A stretch of 64,000 bases of DNA from Rosenbergiella gaditana (GCF_018494065.1 NZ_JABBFR010000003.1:161463-225462), one strand, 5' to 3'. Numbered from the stretch's first letter, positions 40,515-50,816 are shown. Program-made: numbers and translations. Notes: generated by a model not told the origin, from the sequence alone.

Positions 40515-41000
40515 TTAGCTGCGCAGGTTAGCTTTCACATCGTAGCTGGTAGAAATAACGCCAGATTTAGCACCTTCAGCATTTTGCATCACATAATCTT
40601 GAGTCAGTTTAGTGAAGGCAAAGGTAACTCTTTCGCGCGGACGAGTTTCATCCTCACTGGAACCGGCCGTTTCAACGCAAGTAATAATGACATCAGTGAA
40701 TTTAATGGTCAGATATTCAAGAGGGTCACCGCCCGCTTTACGTACCACGAACTGAATGTCCTTAATGTGTTTACCAGACAGACAGTAACTCAGCAGATTG
40801 GTACTGGCTTTGTCGACATAGTGTTCGAAGCAAAAATCGTCTACCGTCGCTTTGCCAGAACCGCCACCGGAACCACTGTGCATATTTGAATGCTGGGTAC
40901 TGGCCCAACGCCATGAAAGCACCTCAATTTCATTTTTATGGGAAGCATCTAGAGATTCACCTTCGATACCATCGATTTTAATAAACATATCTTGAGACAT
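40515..41000 (-). CDS. hcp: T6SS tube protein Hcp (TssD)
   Basis: Hcp hexamers stack to form the inner tube expelled by the T6SS. It is 161 aa. Family features include MFIKIDGIEGES at the start, EVLSWRWAST near residue 27, a glycine/serine loop HSGSGGGSGKA near 41, and the conserved FTDVIITCVETAG near 100. There is no C-terminal toxin extension. It lies 181 bp after tssC, leaving room for its own promoter, and is followed by a strong hairpin. Confidence 0.95.
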   Translation of the reverse strand: MSQDMFIKIDGIEGESLDASHKNEIEVLSWRWASTQHSNMHSGSGGGSGKATVDDFCFEHYVDKASTNLLSYCLSGKHIKDIQFVVRKAGGDPLEYLTIKFTDVIITCVETAGSSEDETRPRERVTFAFTKLTQDYVMQNAEGAKSGVISTSYDVKANLRS

Positions 41001-41181
41001 AATATTTCCTTATTTACTTTCATTAAAAATGTCACACATGGTGTAACCCACTAAATTAAGACACAGAAAGCTTCCCATCATGGGAAATAACCTCTGGCCA
41101 TATTCGGCGCGCAAGCAGTCCCGGCGCAGCCGTATCTATTAAAAAAATAGAATGAATATTCTTCCGGTTTATTTATCGGAA

Positions 41182-42681
41182 TCAGGCAACATCTTTGAGC
41201 GAAGGCAATTTGGCAACCATGCGCAGAGAAACAGTTAACCCTTCCAGTTGGAAATGCGGACGCAGGAAGAACTTCGCCTGGTAATATCCCGGGTTGCCCT
41301 CAACGTCTTCTACCACCACTTCTGCCGCAGCCAATGGACGACGAGCCTTGGTTTCCTGGGAAGAATTCGCTGGGTCACCGTCTACGTAATTCATCACCCA
41401 GTTATTCAACCAACGCTGCATATCTTCACGCTCTTTGAAAGAACCAATCTTGTCACGCACAATGCACTTCAGATAATGAGCAAAGCGCGAGCAGGCAAAC
41501 AGGTACGGTAAACGGGCGGAAAGATTAGCGTTTGCGGTCGCGTCTGGGTCATAATACTCAGCAGGCTTTTGCAAAGACTGAGCACCAATAAATGCCGCAT
41601 AGTCTGTATTTTTACGATGGACCAGAGGAATAAAACCATTCTTGGCCAGTTCCGCTTCGCGACGGTCTGAAATCGCGATTTCAGTCGGGCATTTCATATC
41701 CACGCCGCCATCATCGGTCGGGAAAGTATGACAAGGAAGGTCTTCCACAACGCCACCGCTTTCAACACCTCGGATCATGGTGCACCAGCCGTAATTTTTG
41801 AAAGAACGGTTGATGTTTACCGCCATTGCATATGCCGCGTTAGACCAAACATATTTGCTGTGATCCGCACCGTCAGTCGTTTCTTCAAAGTTGAAGTTAT
41901 CAACCGGATTGGTGCCAATCCCATAGGGCAGACGAGCGAGGAAACGCGGCATCGCCAAACCAATATAACGAGAGTCTTCAGACTGGCGCAGCGAATTCCA
42001 TGCCGCATACTCTAGGTTTTGAGTAAAGATTTTCGTCAAATCACGCGGGTTGGCCAGCTCTTGCCAGGAATCCATCTGCATTACGGACGGCGCAGCACCG
42101 GTGATAAATGGCATATGAGCAGAAGCCGCAACCTTACCCATTGAAGACAGCAGATCCACATCCTGCGCACTGTGATCGAAGTGATAATCCGCCACCAGAC
42201 AGCCATAAGGTTCACCGCCGAGCTGACCATACTCCTCTTCGTAGATTTGCTTAAATAGTGGGCTCTGATCCCAGGCGATGCCTTTGTACCGCTTCATGTT
42301 ACGTCTCAAATCATTTTTTGAAATGTCCATAAAACGTAGTTTCAGCTTTTCATCAGTTTCGGTGTTATAGACCAGGTAGTGCAAACCACGCCACGCGCTT
42401 TCCAGACGCTGAAATTCTTCATGATGAAGGATCAAGTTTATTTGTTCGGAAAGCTTGAGATCAATTTCCGCAATGATCGCCGCAATGTTTTTATATGCGT
42501 CATCGGCCATGGTGATCGAGGTGTTCAATGCCTGTTCGGCAAGGGTTTTTACCGCAATTTCAACCGCCGTTTTCGCCTGATCAGATTTCGGCTTAAACTC
42601 GCGGGTCAGCAAAGCATTAAAATCATTTTGCGTGCCGGCCTGAGTCATAGCCTGTTTATTTGATTCTGCTTGAGTTGCCAT
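41182..42681 (-). CDS. tssC: T6SS contractile sheath large subunit TssC (VipB)
   Basis: TssC with TssB forms the contractile sheath around the Hcp tube. It is 499 aa. Typical segments are ESAWRGLHYLV near residue 93, GCLVADYHFDHSAQDV near 158, FLARLPYGIGTNPVDNFNFE near 248 and the C-terminal LRPHFQLEGLTVSLRMV. It follows tssB by 15 bp. Confidence 0.96.
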   Translation of the reverse strand: MATQAESNKQAMTQAGTQNDFNALLTREFKPKSDQAKTAVEIAVKTLAEQALNTSITMADDAYKNIAAIIAEIDLKLSEQINLILHHEEFQRLESAWRGLHYLVYNTETDEKLKLRFMDISKNDLRRNMKRYKGIAWDQSPLFKQIYEEEYGQLGGEPYGCLVADYHFDHSAQDVDLLSSMGKVAASAHMPFITGAAPSVMQMDSWQELANPRDLTKIFTQNLEYAAWNSLRQSEDSRYIGLAMPRFLARLPYGIGTNPVDNFNFEETTDGADHSKYVWSNAAYAMAVNINRSFKNYGWCTMIRGVESGGVVEDLPCHTFPTDDGGVDMKCPTEIAISDRREAELAKNGFIPLVHRKNTDYAAFIGAQSLQKPAEYYDPDATANANLSARLPYLFACSRFAHYLKCIVRDKIGSFKEREDMQRWLNNWVMNYVDGDPANSSQETKARRPLAAAEVVVEDVEGNPGYYQAKFFLRPHFQLEGLTVSLRMVAKLPSLKDVA

Positions 42682-42696
42682 AGTTCTCTCTCTACA

Positions 42697-43221
42697 TCAC
42701 TTTTGGGACGCGGCTTCATCAGCCGGTTTTGGCTTGGGAGCCGAAGCCAGAGTATTCAGCAGCGACTTGTCGTTAAGCACTTTCATGACCAAACTTTCCG
42801 CACCTGCTTTGCCATCCATATAGGTTTGCAGGTTGGCAAGCTGGGTCCGTGCCTCAAGCAACTGCGATAATGAATCGACTTTGCAGGCAATGGCATCGGG
42901 AGCAAAATCATCCATGCTCTCGAAAGTCATATCGACCATCAGTTGCCCTTCCCCCGTCAAGGTGTTAGGCACTGCAAACGCTACACGCGGCCGCATTGCT
43001 TTCATGCGTTCGTCGAAGTTATCGATATCAATGCTCAGGAACTTCCTGTCGGCAACCGGGGGCAATGGCTCCAATGGTTTACCGGACAGGTCGGCCAGAA
43101 CGCCCATAACAAACGGCAGTTCTATTTTCTTTTCACTGCCATAAATCTCCACGTCATACTCAATCTGTACGCGTGGCGCACGGTTACGTGCGATAAATTT
43201 TTGCGAATTGCTTTTGCTCAT
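42697..43221 (-). CDS. tssB: T6SS contractile sheath small subunit TssB (VipA)
   Basis: TssB is the small sheath subunit and carries the N-terminal parts that ClpV/TssH recognises after contraction. It is 174 aa from the ATG at 43221. The core RVQIEYDVEIYG and ELPFVMGVLADLSG, then DNFDERMKAMRPR, are family hallmarks. In most T6SS loci tssB lies near other core genes; here the gene directly upstream is a fimbrial minor pilin 91 bp away. Confidence 0.95.
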   Translation of the reverse strand: MSKSNSQKFIARNRAPRVQIEYDVEIYGSEKKIELPFVMGVLADLSGKPLEPLPPVADRKFLSIDIDNFDERMKAMRPRVAFAVPNTLTGEGQLMVDMTFESMDDFAPDAIACKVDSLSQLLEARTQLANLQTYMDGKAGAESLVMKVLNDKSLLNTLASAPKPKPADEAASQK

Positions 43222-43312
43222 AGTAGTCAATACTCTTTAATAACCGTTTATGGATAAAACGTCGTTCGCCTGATGATTAACGTTCAGATAATTAGACAGC
43301 CTTACCTCCCTG

Positions 43313-43900
43313 TTATTTATAAACAAGCTCAACCCCTGCCACCGAATGAACTTTCCCGGCAGTAACGGCTGAGTTCCCCTTTGCATAATAGCTCGCTGTA
43401 AATCTGTGACTTAATGGTTCAGCAGTAGCTGAAATAATATAATCCTGCCCTGTTGTAGCATTATCAAATATAACCTGCGCACTATTTTCTTTTCGTAAAC
43501 GTATTTGCACGTTACGACTGAGCAGAGTACCTGCATCATTCACTAAATTTCCCGTTTCCGTATCTAAACCAGAAACGCTGCTATTAAAAAATACCGTTAC
43601 GGTTCGGCTAGCAGGGCAATCTTTCAATGTAATATCAAAAGGCACGCTTCCTGCTTCACTGCCATTTTTTTTGAGAGAGGCTACCGCCACACGGGGTAAA
43701 GTAACGACTTCATTATTGCTGGCATTATTAATCACAACGTTACAAGTCTCGTCAGTATATTTACCGGTAAAATAAACATCTATTGAGCAATCCGTCGAGC
43801 ATGCCTTCGCCGTTGAAATCGATTGACTCACAATAAATACCGTATATAAAGCCATACGGATGAACTTTATGCTCGGAGTGATAATAATAGTTAATGACAT
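43313..43900 (-). CDS. Fimbrial minor subunit (chaperone-usher pilin)
   Basis: A 195-aa single-domain pilin of the type-1 family. A hydrophobic leader runs to about residue 33. The mature domain has the conserved Cys pair (YTDETCNVVIN and LKDCPASRTV) and the C-terminal beta-zipper-like strand ending VAGVELVYK, which a chaperone would bind. It starts inside the end of the usher gene (10-bp overlap) after a GAGGT site. It is the last gene of the fimbrial operon inserted between tssH and tssB and probably acts as an adaptor or terminator subunit. Confidence 0.85.
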   Translation of the reverse strand: MSLTIIITPSIKFIRMALYTVFIVSQSISTAKACSTDCSIDVYFTGKYTDETCNVVINNASNNEVVTLPRVAVASLKKNGSEAGSVPFDITLKDCPASRTVTVFFNSSVSGLDTETGNLVNDAGTLLSRNVQIRLRKENSAQVIFDNATTGQDYIISATAEPLSHRFTASYYAKGNSAVTAGKVHSVAGVELVYK

Positions 43901-46533
43901 AAAACCTCTAACTGGGTAATAGCGCCCGCAGCGCTCTTGATTTTATGGGAAATATCGTTATTCGAATAAATGGTACAAAGGCGTACTCCGGATGAATTTT
44001 TTACGTACAGGTTATTTTTCTGTGCTTGCCAACCGCGAACAAATGCCATCCCCCCTTGCCCGATAATGCCGAGATTGTTATTGCCTTCATCAACTAGATT
44101 CGCGCCAATCGGCAAAGGCTTGCCTTGCTGGTCATGAACAACCAGCACGACAGGATCGCCAACCATCGTTTTAACGTCGACTTTGACTGCCGCCCCCATG
44201 CGGGGAATAACGGTATTTTCGCTTTCCAATACATCAACCGTATCCGGCAGCCCCTGGGTATTCACCGCCACGGTATTCTCGCGATAAGGGGTCAGGGATG
44301 GCACGATGGCATAACCGTTCGCATCAATTGTTGAACCATATCCGTTGAGCATTCTGGCGCCTTCGGCACCCGGCGCGTTTACCAGCGCAAACGGATAGTC
44401 ACCTAAACGCGGTCCCGCCGTTATGCCACCGCCATGTGCCACCAGGCTACCGTTCGCTGAGAACGAAAGCTGACGTGATTTATTCCCTACCGAAGCGGTA
44501 GAACCGAATTGCCCCACCGGGGAGTTGTAGTTCACGTTACCGTTAAAGGCGGTTTGAGAAGAATCATTTTTCGCTCTGGAAACCGCTGTTCCGATACCAT
44601 AGTTCAGCTCGTTTTGATCGCCCTGGCTGCCAATGGCGTTTGCCTGGAAGGAACTAGCACCACGGTTGTCGTGAGAAACAGAAGAATATAGCGAGCTGAA
44701 TACGGGTTTCTCCGTAATGCTGCTTTGCCCCAAAGGAACGCTAAAGGCAAGCATAACGCTATTCACATCTCGCCCTTCACTGCTATAGGATCGCGACATC
44801 GAAACGCCCCAGGAAAAATAACGCTCGGACTTGTTATACGAAATCATGTACTGGCTGGTTGATGAACGATCACCCCAGTAATTATAAAAATTACCAGATA
44901 AATTCAGCCGTCCACCATTCCACAGCGGCTGGCCGACATTAATGATAAAGCGCTGCCGGGTGCGATAATCCACCATATAGCGATCGTTTTTTACGCCATA
45001 TCGATCTAACGCCGCATCTCGCAGACTATAAAATCCACTCGATGAATAGCGGTAAGCCGCCAGAGTAATATCAGTTGATGTCGAATCCACATATTTGCTA
45101 AACCCAATATTGAAACTGTTACCCGCGGTGGTTTTGTTATGTCCCAGTTCGCTGCGTGCCCGGGTAATATCCATCGATACACCGCCCAGCGGTGTATTAA
45201 ACGCATGCCCCACCCCCAACGCGACGTGATTGTCAGAAAGCTGACCGCCGCCGTATAGCGTATACATGTTGCCGATACCGTATTGATAAAAACCCTGCGC
45301 CAGCCCCGGTTCTTCCAATAACGAATTATCCTTCAATTTACCTACCGTAATGCCAAAACGGGCAACACCGGCATGCAGTAGCATGGGGGGAGCTGAGAAA
45401 GGCACCACCTGAGTTTTCTGACGGCCGTCAGCTTCCGTCACCGTTACCTGCAGATCGCCACCATAACCCATAGCACCAATATCACTGATTTCAAAAGGAC
45501 CCGGCGGCACCGTGGTTTCATATAAGATTTGACCACGCTGAGTCACCTGCACTTTAGCGTTACTTTCAGCCAAGCCACGCACTAAAGGCGTGTAGTATCG
45601 CAGCCCTTCAGGCAGCATTCGATCGTCAGACTGTAATTGAATGCCCCGTACGGTCAGGCTGTCGAACAGATCGCCGCTGGTCGTACTATCGCCAAGCGTT
45701 AATTGGCTTTTCAACACCGGTACATCTCGTTGGAGATAGGTGAATAAGGATTGAGTATGCGACGAAGAATCACTATTCCAATTGGTATTTATACGTTTAC
45801 GCAGGCGCCAATCGGAAAAATTCAGCCCCGCCAACAGCCCTAAATTGCCGCTAACGGACCGCCCGTCACTATTTTTAAAGCGATCAGATCTCTGTTGAAC
45901 GTAAAAATTGGAGTTGTAATCCAGCAACCCTGCGGTAATGCCTGAATCCCAGGAGTTCGGATCGGTATAACCGCGCGGATGTTGCACCAGATAAGCTTGA
46001 GGAACTACCAGGTCGAGATGAAAATCCCCGGATGCATAATTGGCTTCAGCACCGGCAAGCCACTTATCAATCATGGCGCACTGCGCTTTATCCGCGGAAC
46101 CGTTTTTATCCGTTATCCTAGTCATCGGGCCGGCCGCTACCTTAATACCCAGACTGGTCAGTTCCTGCTGATTAAAGCAAGGCTGCGCGCCAATCCGGCC
46201 CTCAACCGGCATGAATACCACCTTACGCCGCCCCCGACTTTCGCCATTCACGGCAACGGAGACCGCATATTCGCCTACGGGGTTTGGATTGCCCTGATAA
46301 TATTGAGAAACATCTACACTAAGACCGTGAATGAAAGCACCGTTAAACTTAACATCTTCAGAGCGAGCATCATGTTCGATTCTGCTCGGCACATTACCGG
46401 AATTGCTCTGAGCAAACACAGAAACACTGAGCCCTAAAGAAGTAATAAGGATATGTCGGATCGCATACGTTATCTTAGATACGCATAGTGCTTTTCGCGT
46501 ACATTCCTTTATTTCTTTCAGTTGCACGTCCAT
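43891..46533 (-). CDS. Fimbrial outer-membrane usher
   Basis: An 880-aa usher of the FimD/PapC type, the outer-membrane pore that assembles chaperone-delivered pilins. The N-terminal domain contains FNGAFIHGLSVDVSQYYQG. The barrel and plug region includes RGLAESNAKVQVTQRGQILYE-type sequence (split near residue 325) and the PPGPFEISDIG motif. The C-terminal domains end with the conserved LxxxC region. The ATG at 46533 follows CAGGAG. It lies between the chaperone and the minor pilin in a complete but adhesin-less operon. Confidence 0.93.
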   Translation of the reverse strand: MDVQLKEIKECTRKALCVSKITYAIRHILITSLGLSVSVFAQSNSGNVPSRIEHDARSEDVKFNGAFIHGLSVDVSQYYQGNPNPVGEYAVSVAVNGESRGRRKVVFMPVEGRIGAQPCFNQQELTSLGIKVAAGPMTRITDKNGSADKAQCAMIDKWLAGAEANYASGDFHLDLVVPQAYLVQHPRGYTDPNSWDSGITAGLLDYNSNFYVQQRSDRFKNSDGRSVSGNLGLLAGLNFSDWRLRKRINTNWNSDSSSHTQSLFTYLQRDVPVLKSQLTLGDSTTSGDLFDSLTVRGIQLQSDDRMLPEGLRYYTPLVRGLAESNAKVQVTQRGQILYETTVPPGPFEISDIGAMGYGGDLQVTVTEADGRQKTQVVPFSAPPMLLHAGVARFGITVGKLKDNSLLEEPGLAQGFYQYGIGNMYTLYGGGQLSDNHVALGVGHAFNTPLGGVSMDITRARSELGHNKTTAGNSFNIGFSKYVDSTSTDITLAAYRYSSSGFYSLRDAALDRYGVKNDRYMVDYRTRQRFIINVGQPLWNGGRLNLSGNFYNYWGDRSSTSQYMISYNKSERYFSWGVSMSRSYSSEGRDVNSVMLAFSVPLGQSSITEKPVFSSLYSSVSHDNRGASSFQANAIGSQGDQNELNYGIGTAVSRAKNDSSQTAFNGNVNYNSPVGQFGSTASVGNKSRQLSFSANGSLVAHGGGITAGPRLGDYPFALVNAPGAEGARMLNGYGSTIDANGYAIVPSLTPYRENTVAVNTQGLPDTVDVLESENTVIPRMGAAVKVDVKTMVGDPVVLVVHDQQGKPLPIGANLVDEGNNNLGIIGQGGMAFVRGWQAQKNNLYVKNSSGVRLCTIYSNNDISHKIKSAAGAITQLEVLCH

Positions 46534-46620
46534 GTCTCCTGAATACAATGTGTTAATTCCAGAACGATAATAAATAACCGTTCCGACCTGAACGGATAAT
46601 CACCACCACTTATTAGTGCG

Positions 46621-47385
46621 CTATTCTTTTAGGGTTAATCCCTTTCCTGATGCAGGAATCAATTGATACTCAACCACACTGCCATAATCGCTAATCAAAT
46701 TAATATTCACGCCAGCTACAGTCACTGGTTCATTATTTTTATTTTTCAATAAGAACTCTTTGCTGCCAAAAGGCGGAATCATATCAACGCTCAGGGGGTA
46801 TTTAATAACACCAGCAGTTATTGATGCCGAATCGAAAGAGTAATAATACGGAGTAGGATTAGTTACTTTAATGCCTTTCGCCGGGCTGATAATTTCCCAC
46901 CGTAACTTACTAACCTCATTCGTGCTGCTGCTTTTCAACACAGTCGGTCGATAGAAAATTTTAATACGCGTTCTGAATGCCAGTTCAAGGTGATCGGTTT
47001 CCTTCGCCGTATCTTTCATCGGCGGGATTTCCAGCAGGTTAAACCAAAATACGGACTCCCGATCTTGTGGCAAATTCATACCGTTATAAATAAGGCGGAT
47101 ACTTTGCCCCTTTCCCGGCTCAACACGATATACGGGCGGCGTAACGGTAAAAGGTACTTTGACGCTATTAATATCATCAGTAGCACTGCCATCGTCAACC
47201 CAAACCTGCGCCAGCAAAGGCATGGTTCCCTTATTGGTGGTCCTCACCGTTTGCTCACGTTCAGCTCCCGGAAAAATAATACGGGTCCCGGAAATCGTCA
47301 TGCCAGCAAAAGCCATCTGGGTTGTTAATGCCAGGAAGATAAAAGCATTAGTTATTTTTGAAAATATTGCACGTTGATATTTCAT
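46621..47385 (-). CDS. Periplasmic fimbrial chaperone
   Basis: A 254-aa PapD/FimC-type chaperone. The signal peptide ends near residue 27 (MAFA). The mature part begins MTISGTRIIFPGAEREQTV, and the signature PPMKDTAKE-like loop follows FWFNLLEIP. The Arg and Lys used to anchor the pilin C-terminus are expected near RIIFP and IKIFYRP, both present. It lies 87 bp before the usher and 104 bp after the major pilin. Confidence 0.94.
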   Translation of the reverse strand: MKYQRAIFSKITNAFIFLALTTQMAFAGMTISGTRIIFPGAEREQTVRTTNKGTMPLLAQVWVDDGSATDDINSVKVPFTVTPPVYRVEPGKGQSIRLIYNGMNLPQDRESVFWFNLLEIPPMKDTAKETDHLELAFRTRIKIFYRPTVLKSSSTNEVSKLRWEIISPAKGIKVTNPTPYYYSFDSASITAGVIKYPLSVDMIPPFGSKEFLLKNKNNEPVTVAGVNINLISDYGSVVEYQLIPASGKGLTLKE

Positions 47386-47447
47386 AGTACTACCCTGCGC
47401 GTATTACATCCCACCTGAAAAAAGTAAACAGGAGCATTTCTCAATAA

Positions 47448-47465
47448 GGGGCGAAAACCCGCCCC
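47448..47465 (-). terminator. Attenuator-like hairpin after the major pilin
   Basis: GGGGC / GCCCC arms around a GGGTTTTC-type loop between the major pilin and chaperone genes. Such hairpins usually protect or partly terminate the message so that the major pilin is made in excess. Confidence 0.6.
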
Positions 47466-47489
47466 ATTTTCAACCTTGAGGCCGATTTA

Positions 47490-48035
47490 TTACGGGTAAG
47501 CTAGGGTATAACTCGCCTGCCCATAAACCAGACCAGCGGTAGTCGCCGCAGTCGCGTAATAGCCACCGTAGTAACGCATAGTCGCTTTACCATCAGTGAC
47601 ATTCGCCGCAGCGCCAGTTTCACCCAGTTTCAGCTGTTGCCCATCAGAGTTGTACAGACGGACCTGAACGTTGGTGGCTTTGGTGCCAGCCCCCTGATAC
47701 TGGTTAGTCAGGTTACCCGTTGAACTATCCACGCCAGTGCTACCGATAGCTTCAAAATGCGCGGCAACCTGAGTAATGCCTTCTGGACAATTTTCAACAT
47801 TCAGATCGAAACCTTTTGACCCTGCGTTAGTACCGGCAGCATTAAGGGTCTGAATGGAGACTTTTGGCAATTGCACTTGGCGGTCAACAGAGTCGCTGGC
47901 AATGGAACAAGTCTCAGCAATCAGCTCACCGTTAAAGGTTACCGTACCCTGCGTCTTCGCCTCATCAGCAGCCAGGGCGGAAGTCGATGCTGCAGCCAGC
48001 GCCATTGCGCACAGCGTTAACGTTAATTTATGCAT
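47490..48035 (-). CDS. Major fimbrial subunit (type-1-like pilin)
   Basis: A 181-aa pilin with a signal peptide ending STSALAAD near residue 23. The mature protein has TVTFNGELIAETCSIAS (first Cys) and NVENCPEGITQ (second Cys) forming the pilin disulfide, and ends QASYTLAYP, a typical donor-strand-accepting C-terminus with penultimate aromatic pattern. It is the first gene of the four-gene fimbrial operon between tssH and tssB and follows tssH by about 105 bp, which may contain its own promoter. Confidence 0.92.
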   Translation of the reverse strand: MHKLTLTLCAMALAAASTSALAADEAKTQGTVTFNGELIAETCSIASDSVDRQVQLPKVSIQTLNAAGTNAGSKGFDLNVENCPEGITQVAAHFEAIGSTGVDSSTGNLTNQYQGAGTKATNVQVRLYNSDGQQLKLGETGAAANVTDGKATMRYYGGYYATAATTAGLVYGQASYTLAYP

Positions 48036-48140
48036 TAATAATTCCCTATATTGATGTATTTAAAATAAACTCAACGATAAAGATATCGTTTTCATATTTT
48101 CTTGAGTTCCCTTTAATCACTCTATTGGCAGTCCCTCCAT

Positions 48141-50816
48141 TTACATTACAACCTCAACTCCTTTCTCTTGTGAATAAATGACACACATAGTTATTGTGTT
48201 ATTCTTTTCTGCCTTAACACCTGTCAGCGTTAAAACGTTAACGCCAATTTTTGGCAGAATATTTTTCTCGATAAAACGGATTAACATCCTGGCCCCGGTT
48301 TCAGCGACCGGGCATTGCTCAACCACATGCTGAACCAATTCTTCGCTAAAGGTCAGCACAATCCCATAATTCTTTTTTGCCCGTTCAGCAATACGGTTCA
48401 GGTGAATATTGACAATCTGCCGCAACGAGGCTGATGCCAATGGAAAATACGGTATGACAGTGACGCGCCCCAAGAAAGCAGCGGGGAATACTTTCAGCAA
48501 TGCCGGCTGCAATAACGTTAATAAGCTTTCTTCATCCGGTATCGTTTCTAGATCTGCGCAGGCGCTGCTGATTATTTCGCTACCAGTGTTACTGGTAAGT
48601 AAGATAACGGTATTGCAGAAATCGATCTGGCGACCTTCACCGTCTTCCATCGAGCCTTTATCAAAGACCTGAAAGAACAGCTCGTGCACATCCGAATGCG
48701 CTTTTTCCACTTCATCGAGCAGAATAACGCTATAAGGTTTACGACGAACTGCTTCGGTTAATACGCCACCTTCCCCGTAACCGACATAACCTGGCGGAGA
48801 CCCCTTCAGCGAAGAAACCGTATGCGCTTCCTGATATTCACTCATATTAATGGTAATAAGATTCTGCTCGCCGCCATAAAGCTGGCTGGCAATCGCCAAC
48901 GCGGTTTCTGTTTTACCGACGCCAGAAGGCCCCACCAGCATAAACACGCCAAAGGGTTTTTGCGGGTCGGCAAGGCCTGCGCGCGCAGTCTGAATACTCT
49001 GGCTTAGGCAAGTCAGCGCATATTGCTGACCAATCACTCTTTCAGAAAGGCGCTGCGGCAACTCCATTACTGCGCTAACATCATCCTTAAGTACCTGCCC
49101 AACTGGTATCCCGGTCCAGTTCGCTACGATAGAAGCAATTACACCGGCATTCACTTCAGCCTGGACCAACGGCTGCTCGCCGCGAATTGTTCTCAGCGTT
49201 TCCTCAAGCTCATTCAAACGCGCCTGTAAACACTCGAATTTTTCTGCTTTCGTGCCCCGAGACTCTTCAACAGTGGAGGCCAAAAGTTGCTGACGCGTAT
49301 CGATGATGCTGGTAACCAGCTCGCATTCCTGTACCCAGCGATGGTCGAGAAGTTTCGCCTCTTTAGCATGTTCATCGATGGAATTCTGAATGGACTCGAC
49401 ACGTTCACCCTCTTCTTTACCGAAGCCGATTGCTTTTTCGAGCAAAGACAGCTCCGTCTGTGCCGACTGGCTACGGAATTTCAGGATTTGTAATGCTTCC
49501 GGCGGCGCATGTTGCGCAACGGCAACTCTAGCGCAAGCGGTATCCAGCAGGCTAATCGCCTTATCAGGCAATTGGCGGGCAGGGATATAACGATGGGAAA
49601 GTCGCACCGCCGCTCGTATCGCCTCGTCCATGATCCAGACACCATGATGCTTCTCAAGCACCGGCAGCAGCCCGCGCAGCATGGCGATAGCCACCTCTTC
49701 GGAAGGCTCTTCAACTTGAAGCACCTGAAAGCGACGCGTCAGAGCCGGATCTTTTTCAATGTGACGCTTGAATTCGCTCCACGTAGTAGCACCAATCGTA
49801 CGCAACTGACCGCGCGCCAGCATGGGCTTCATTAGGTTGGCAGCATCGCCCGTTCCGGCATTACCCCCCGCACCAACCAATGTATGTACTTCATCAATAA
49901 ATAAAATCACGGACTCGGCGGAATTGACGGCTTCTTCCAGTACCGCTTTTAAACGCGCTTCGAACTCGCCTTTCATACTGGCCCCCGCAGAGAGTGCAAC
50001 CACATCAAGCGCCAATAGTCGGACGTTCTCAAGCGAAGGTGGCACTTCACCGGCGACAATAGCCAATGCCAGACCTTCCACCACGGCAGTCTTTCCTACA
50101 CCAGCCTCACCGGTCAGCAATGGATTGTTCTGCCTACGGCGCAGCAAGATATCTACCATGGTATTTATCTCTTTATCGCGCCCTAAAACCGGATCAATTT
50201 TCCCCTCACGCGCCAATGCCGTCAGATCCGTTGAATACTGTGACAGGCCGCCACCCTGCGTTGATGATCCCAATGCATTGCTGGCTTCGCCAGGAATGCC
50301 TGCTTCGTCTGGAATAACCGCACCACCAGCCAAATCGCTTTTTTCGGCCGAATCGCGAGTGATATAACCCAGATCTTTGCTTAAATGCTCCAGCGGAATC
50401 TTTTCGAACACCGGGGATATAGTAAACAGCGCACGGCGTAATTCCATGGTGGTGAGCAGCGCAATAAGCAAATGGCCGCTGCGGATGCAATTATTGTGAC
50501 ATTCCAGACTGGCAAATACCCACGAACGCTCGATGGCCAGCTCGATATGGTATGAGAAATCGGAGATAGAGCTCGCACCTGCGGGCAGACGCGTTAATGC
50601 CTGGGCGAAATCACGCTCCAGTATTTCGGCATCCACTTCAAAATGCCGAATGATATGCTTGAGATCGCTATCTTGCTGTTGATATATCTGATTTAACCAG
50701 TGCACCAACTCAACGTACGGGTTACCACGCAGTTTGCACAATGTAGTCGCACTCTCTACGCTTTTAAACAAGCTAGTATTCAGCTTACCGAATAGGTTTT
50801 TTCTGGTTATCGCCAC
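48141..50816 (-). CDS. tssH: T6SS AAA+ unfoldase TssH (ClpV)
   Basis: TssH/ClpV recycles contracted sheath. With the GTG at 50816, after AGGGTGAG, the protein is 891 aa and begins MAITRKNLFGKLN, matching the ClpV pattern; another GTG four codons upstream has worse spacing. The N-domain has CKLRGNPYVELVHW. The first AAA module has Walker A GEAGVGKTA near residue 237, and the second has VGPSGVGKTE near 625 and the pore loop GSPPGYVGYGEGG. It is first in the leftward transcript, separated from tssB by the fimbrial operon. Confidence 0.93.
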   Translation of the reverse strand: MAITRKNLFGKLNTSLFKSVESATTLCKLRGNPYVELVHWLNQIYQQQDSDLKHIIRHFEVDAEILERDFAQALTRLPAGASSISDFSYHIELAIERSWVFASLECHNNCIRSGHLLIALLTTMELRRALFTISPVFEKIPLEHLSKDLGYITRDSAEKSDLAGGAVIPDEAGIPGEASNALGSSTQGGGLSQYSTDLTALAREGKIDPVLGRDKEINTMVDILLRRRQNNPLLTGEAGVGKTAVVEGLALAIVAGEVPPSLENVRLLALDVVALSAGASMKGEFEARLKAVLEEAVNSAESVILFIDEVHTLVGAGGNAGTGDAANLMKPMLARGQLRTIGATTWSEFKRHIEKDPALTRRFQVLQVEEPSEEVAIAMLRGLLPVLEKHHGVWIMDEAIRAAVRLSHRYIPARQLPDKAISLLDTACARVAVAQHAPPEALQILKFRSQSAQTELSLLEKAIGFGKEEGERVESIQNSIDEHAKEAKLLDHRWVQECELVTSIIDTRQQLLASTVEESRGTKAEKFECLQARLNELEETLRTIRGEQPLVQAEVNAGVIASIVANWTGIPVGQVLKDDVSAVMELPQRLSERVIGQQYALTCLSQSIQTARAGLADPQKPFGVFMLVGPSGVGKTETALAIASQLYGGEQNLITINMSEYQEAHTVSSLKGSPPGYVGYGEGGVLTEAVRRKPYSVILLDEVEKAHSDVHELFFQVFDKGSMEDGEGRQIDFCNTVILLTSNTGSEIISSACADLETIPDEESLLTLLQPALLKVFPAAFLGRVTVIPYFPLASASLRQIVNIHLNRIAERAKKNYGIVLTFSEELVQHVVEQCPVAETGARMLIRFIEKNILPKIGVNVLTLTGVKAEKNNTITMCVIYSQEKGVEVVM

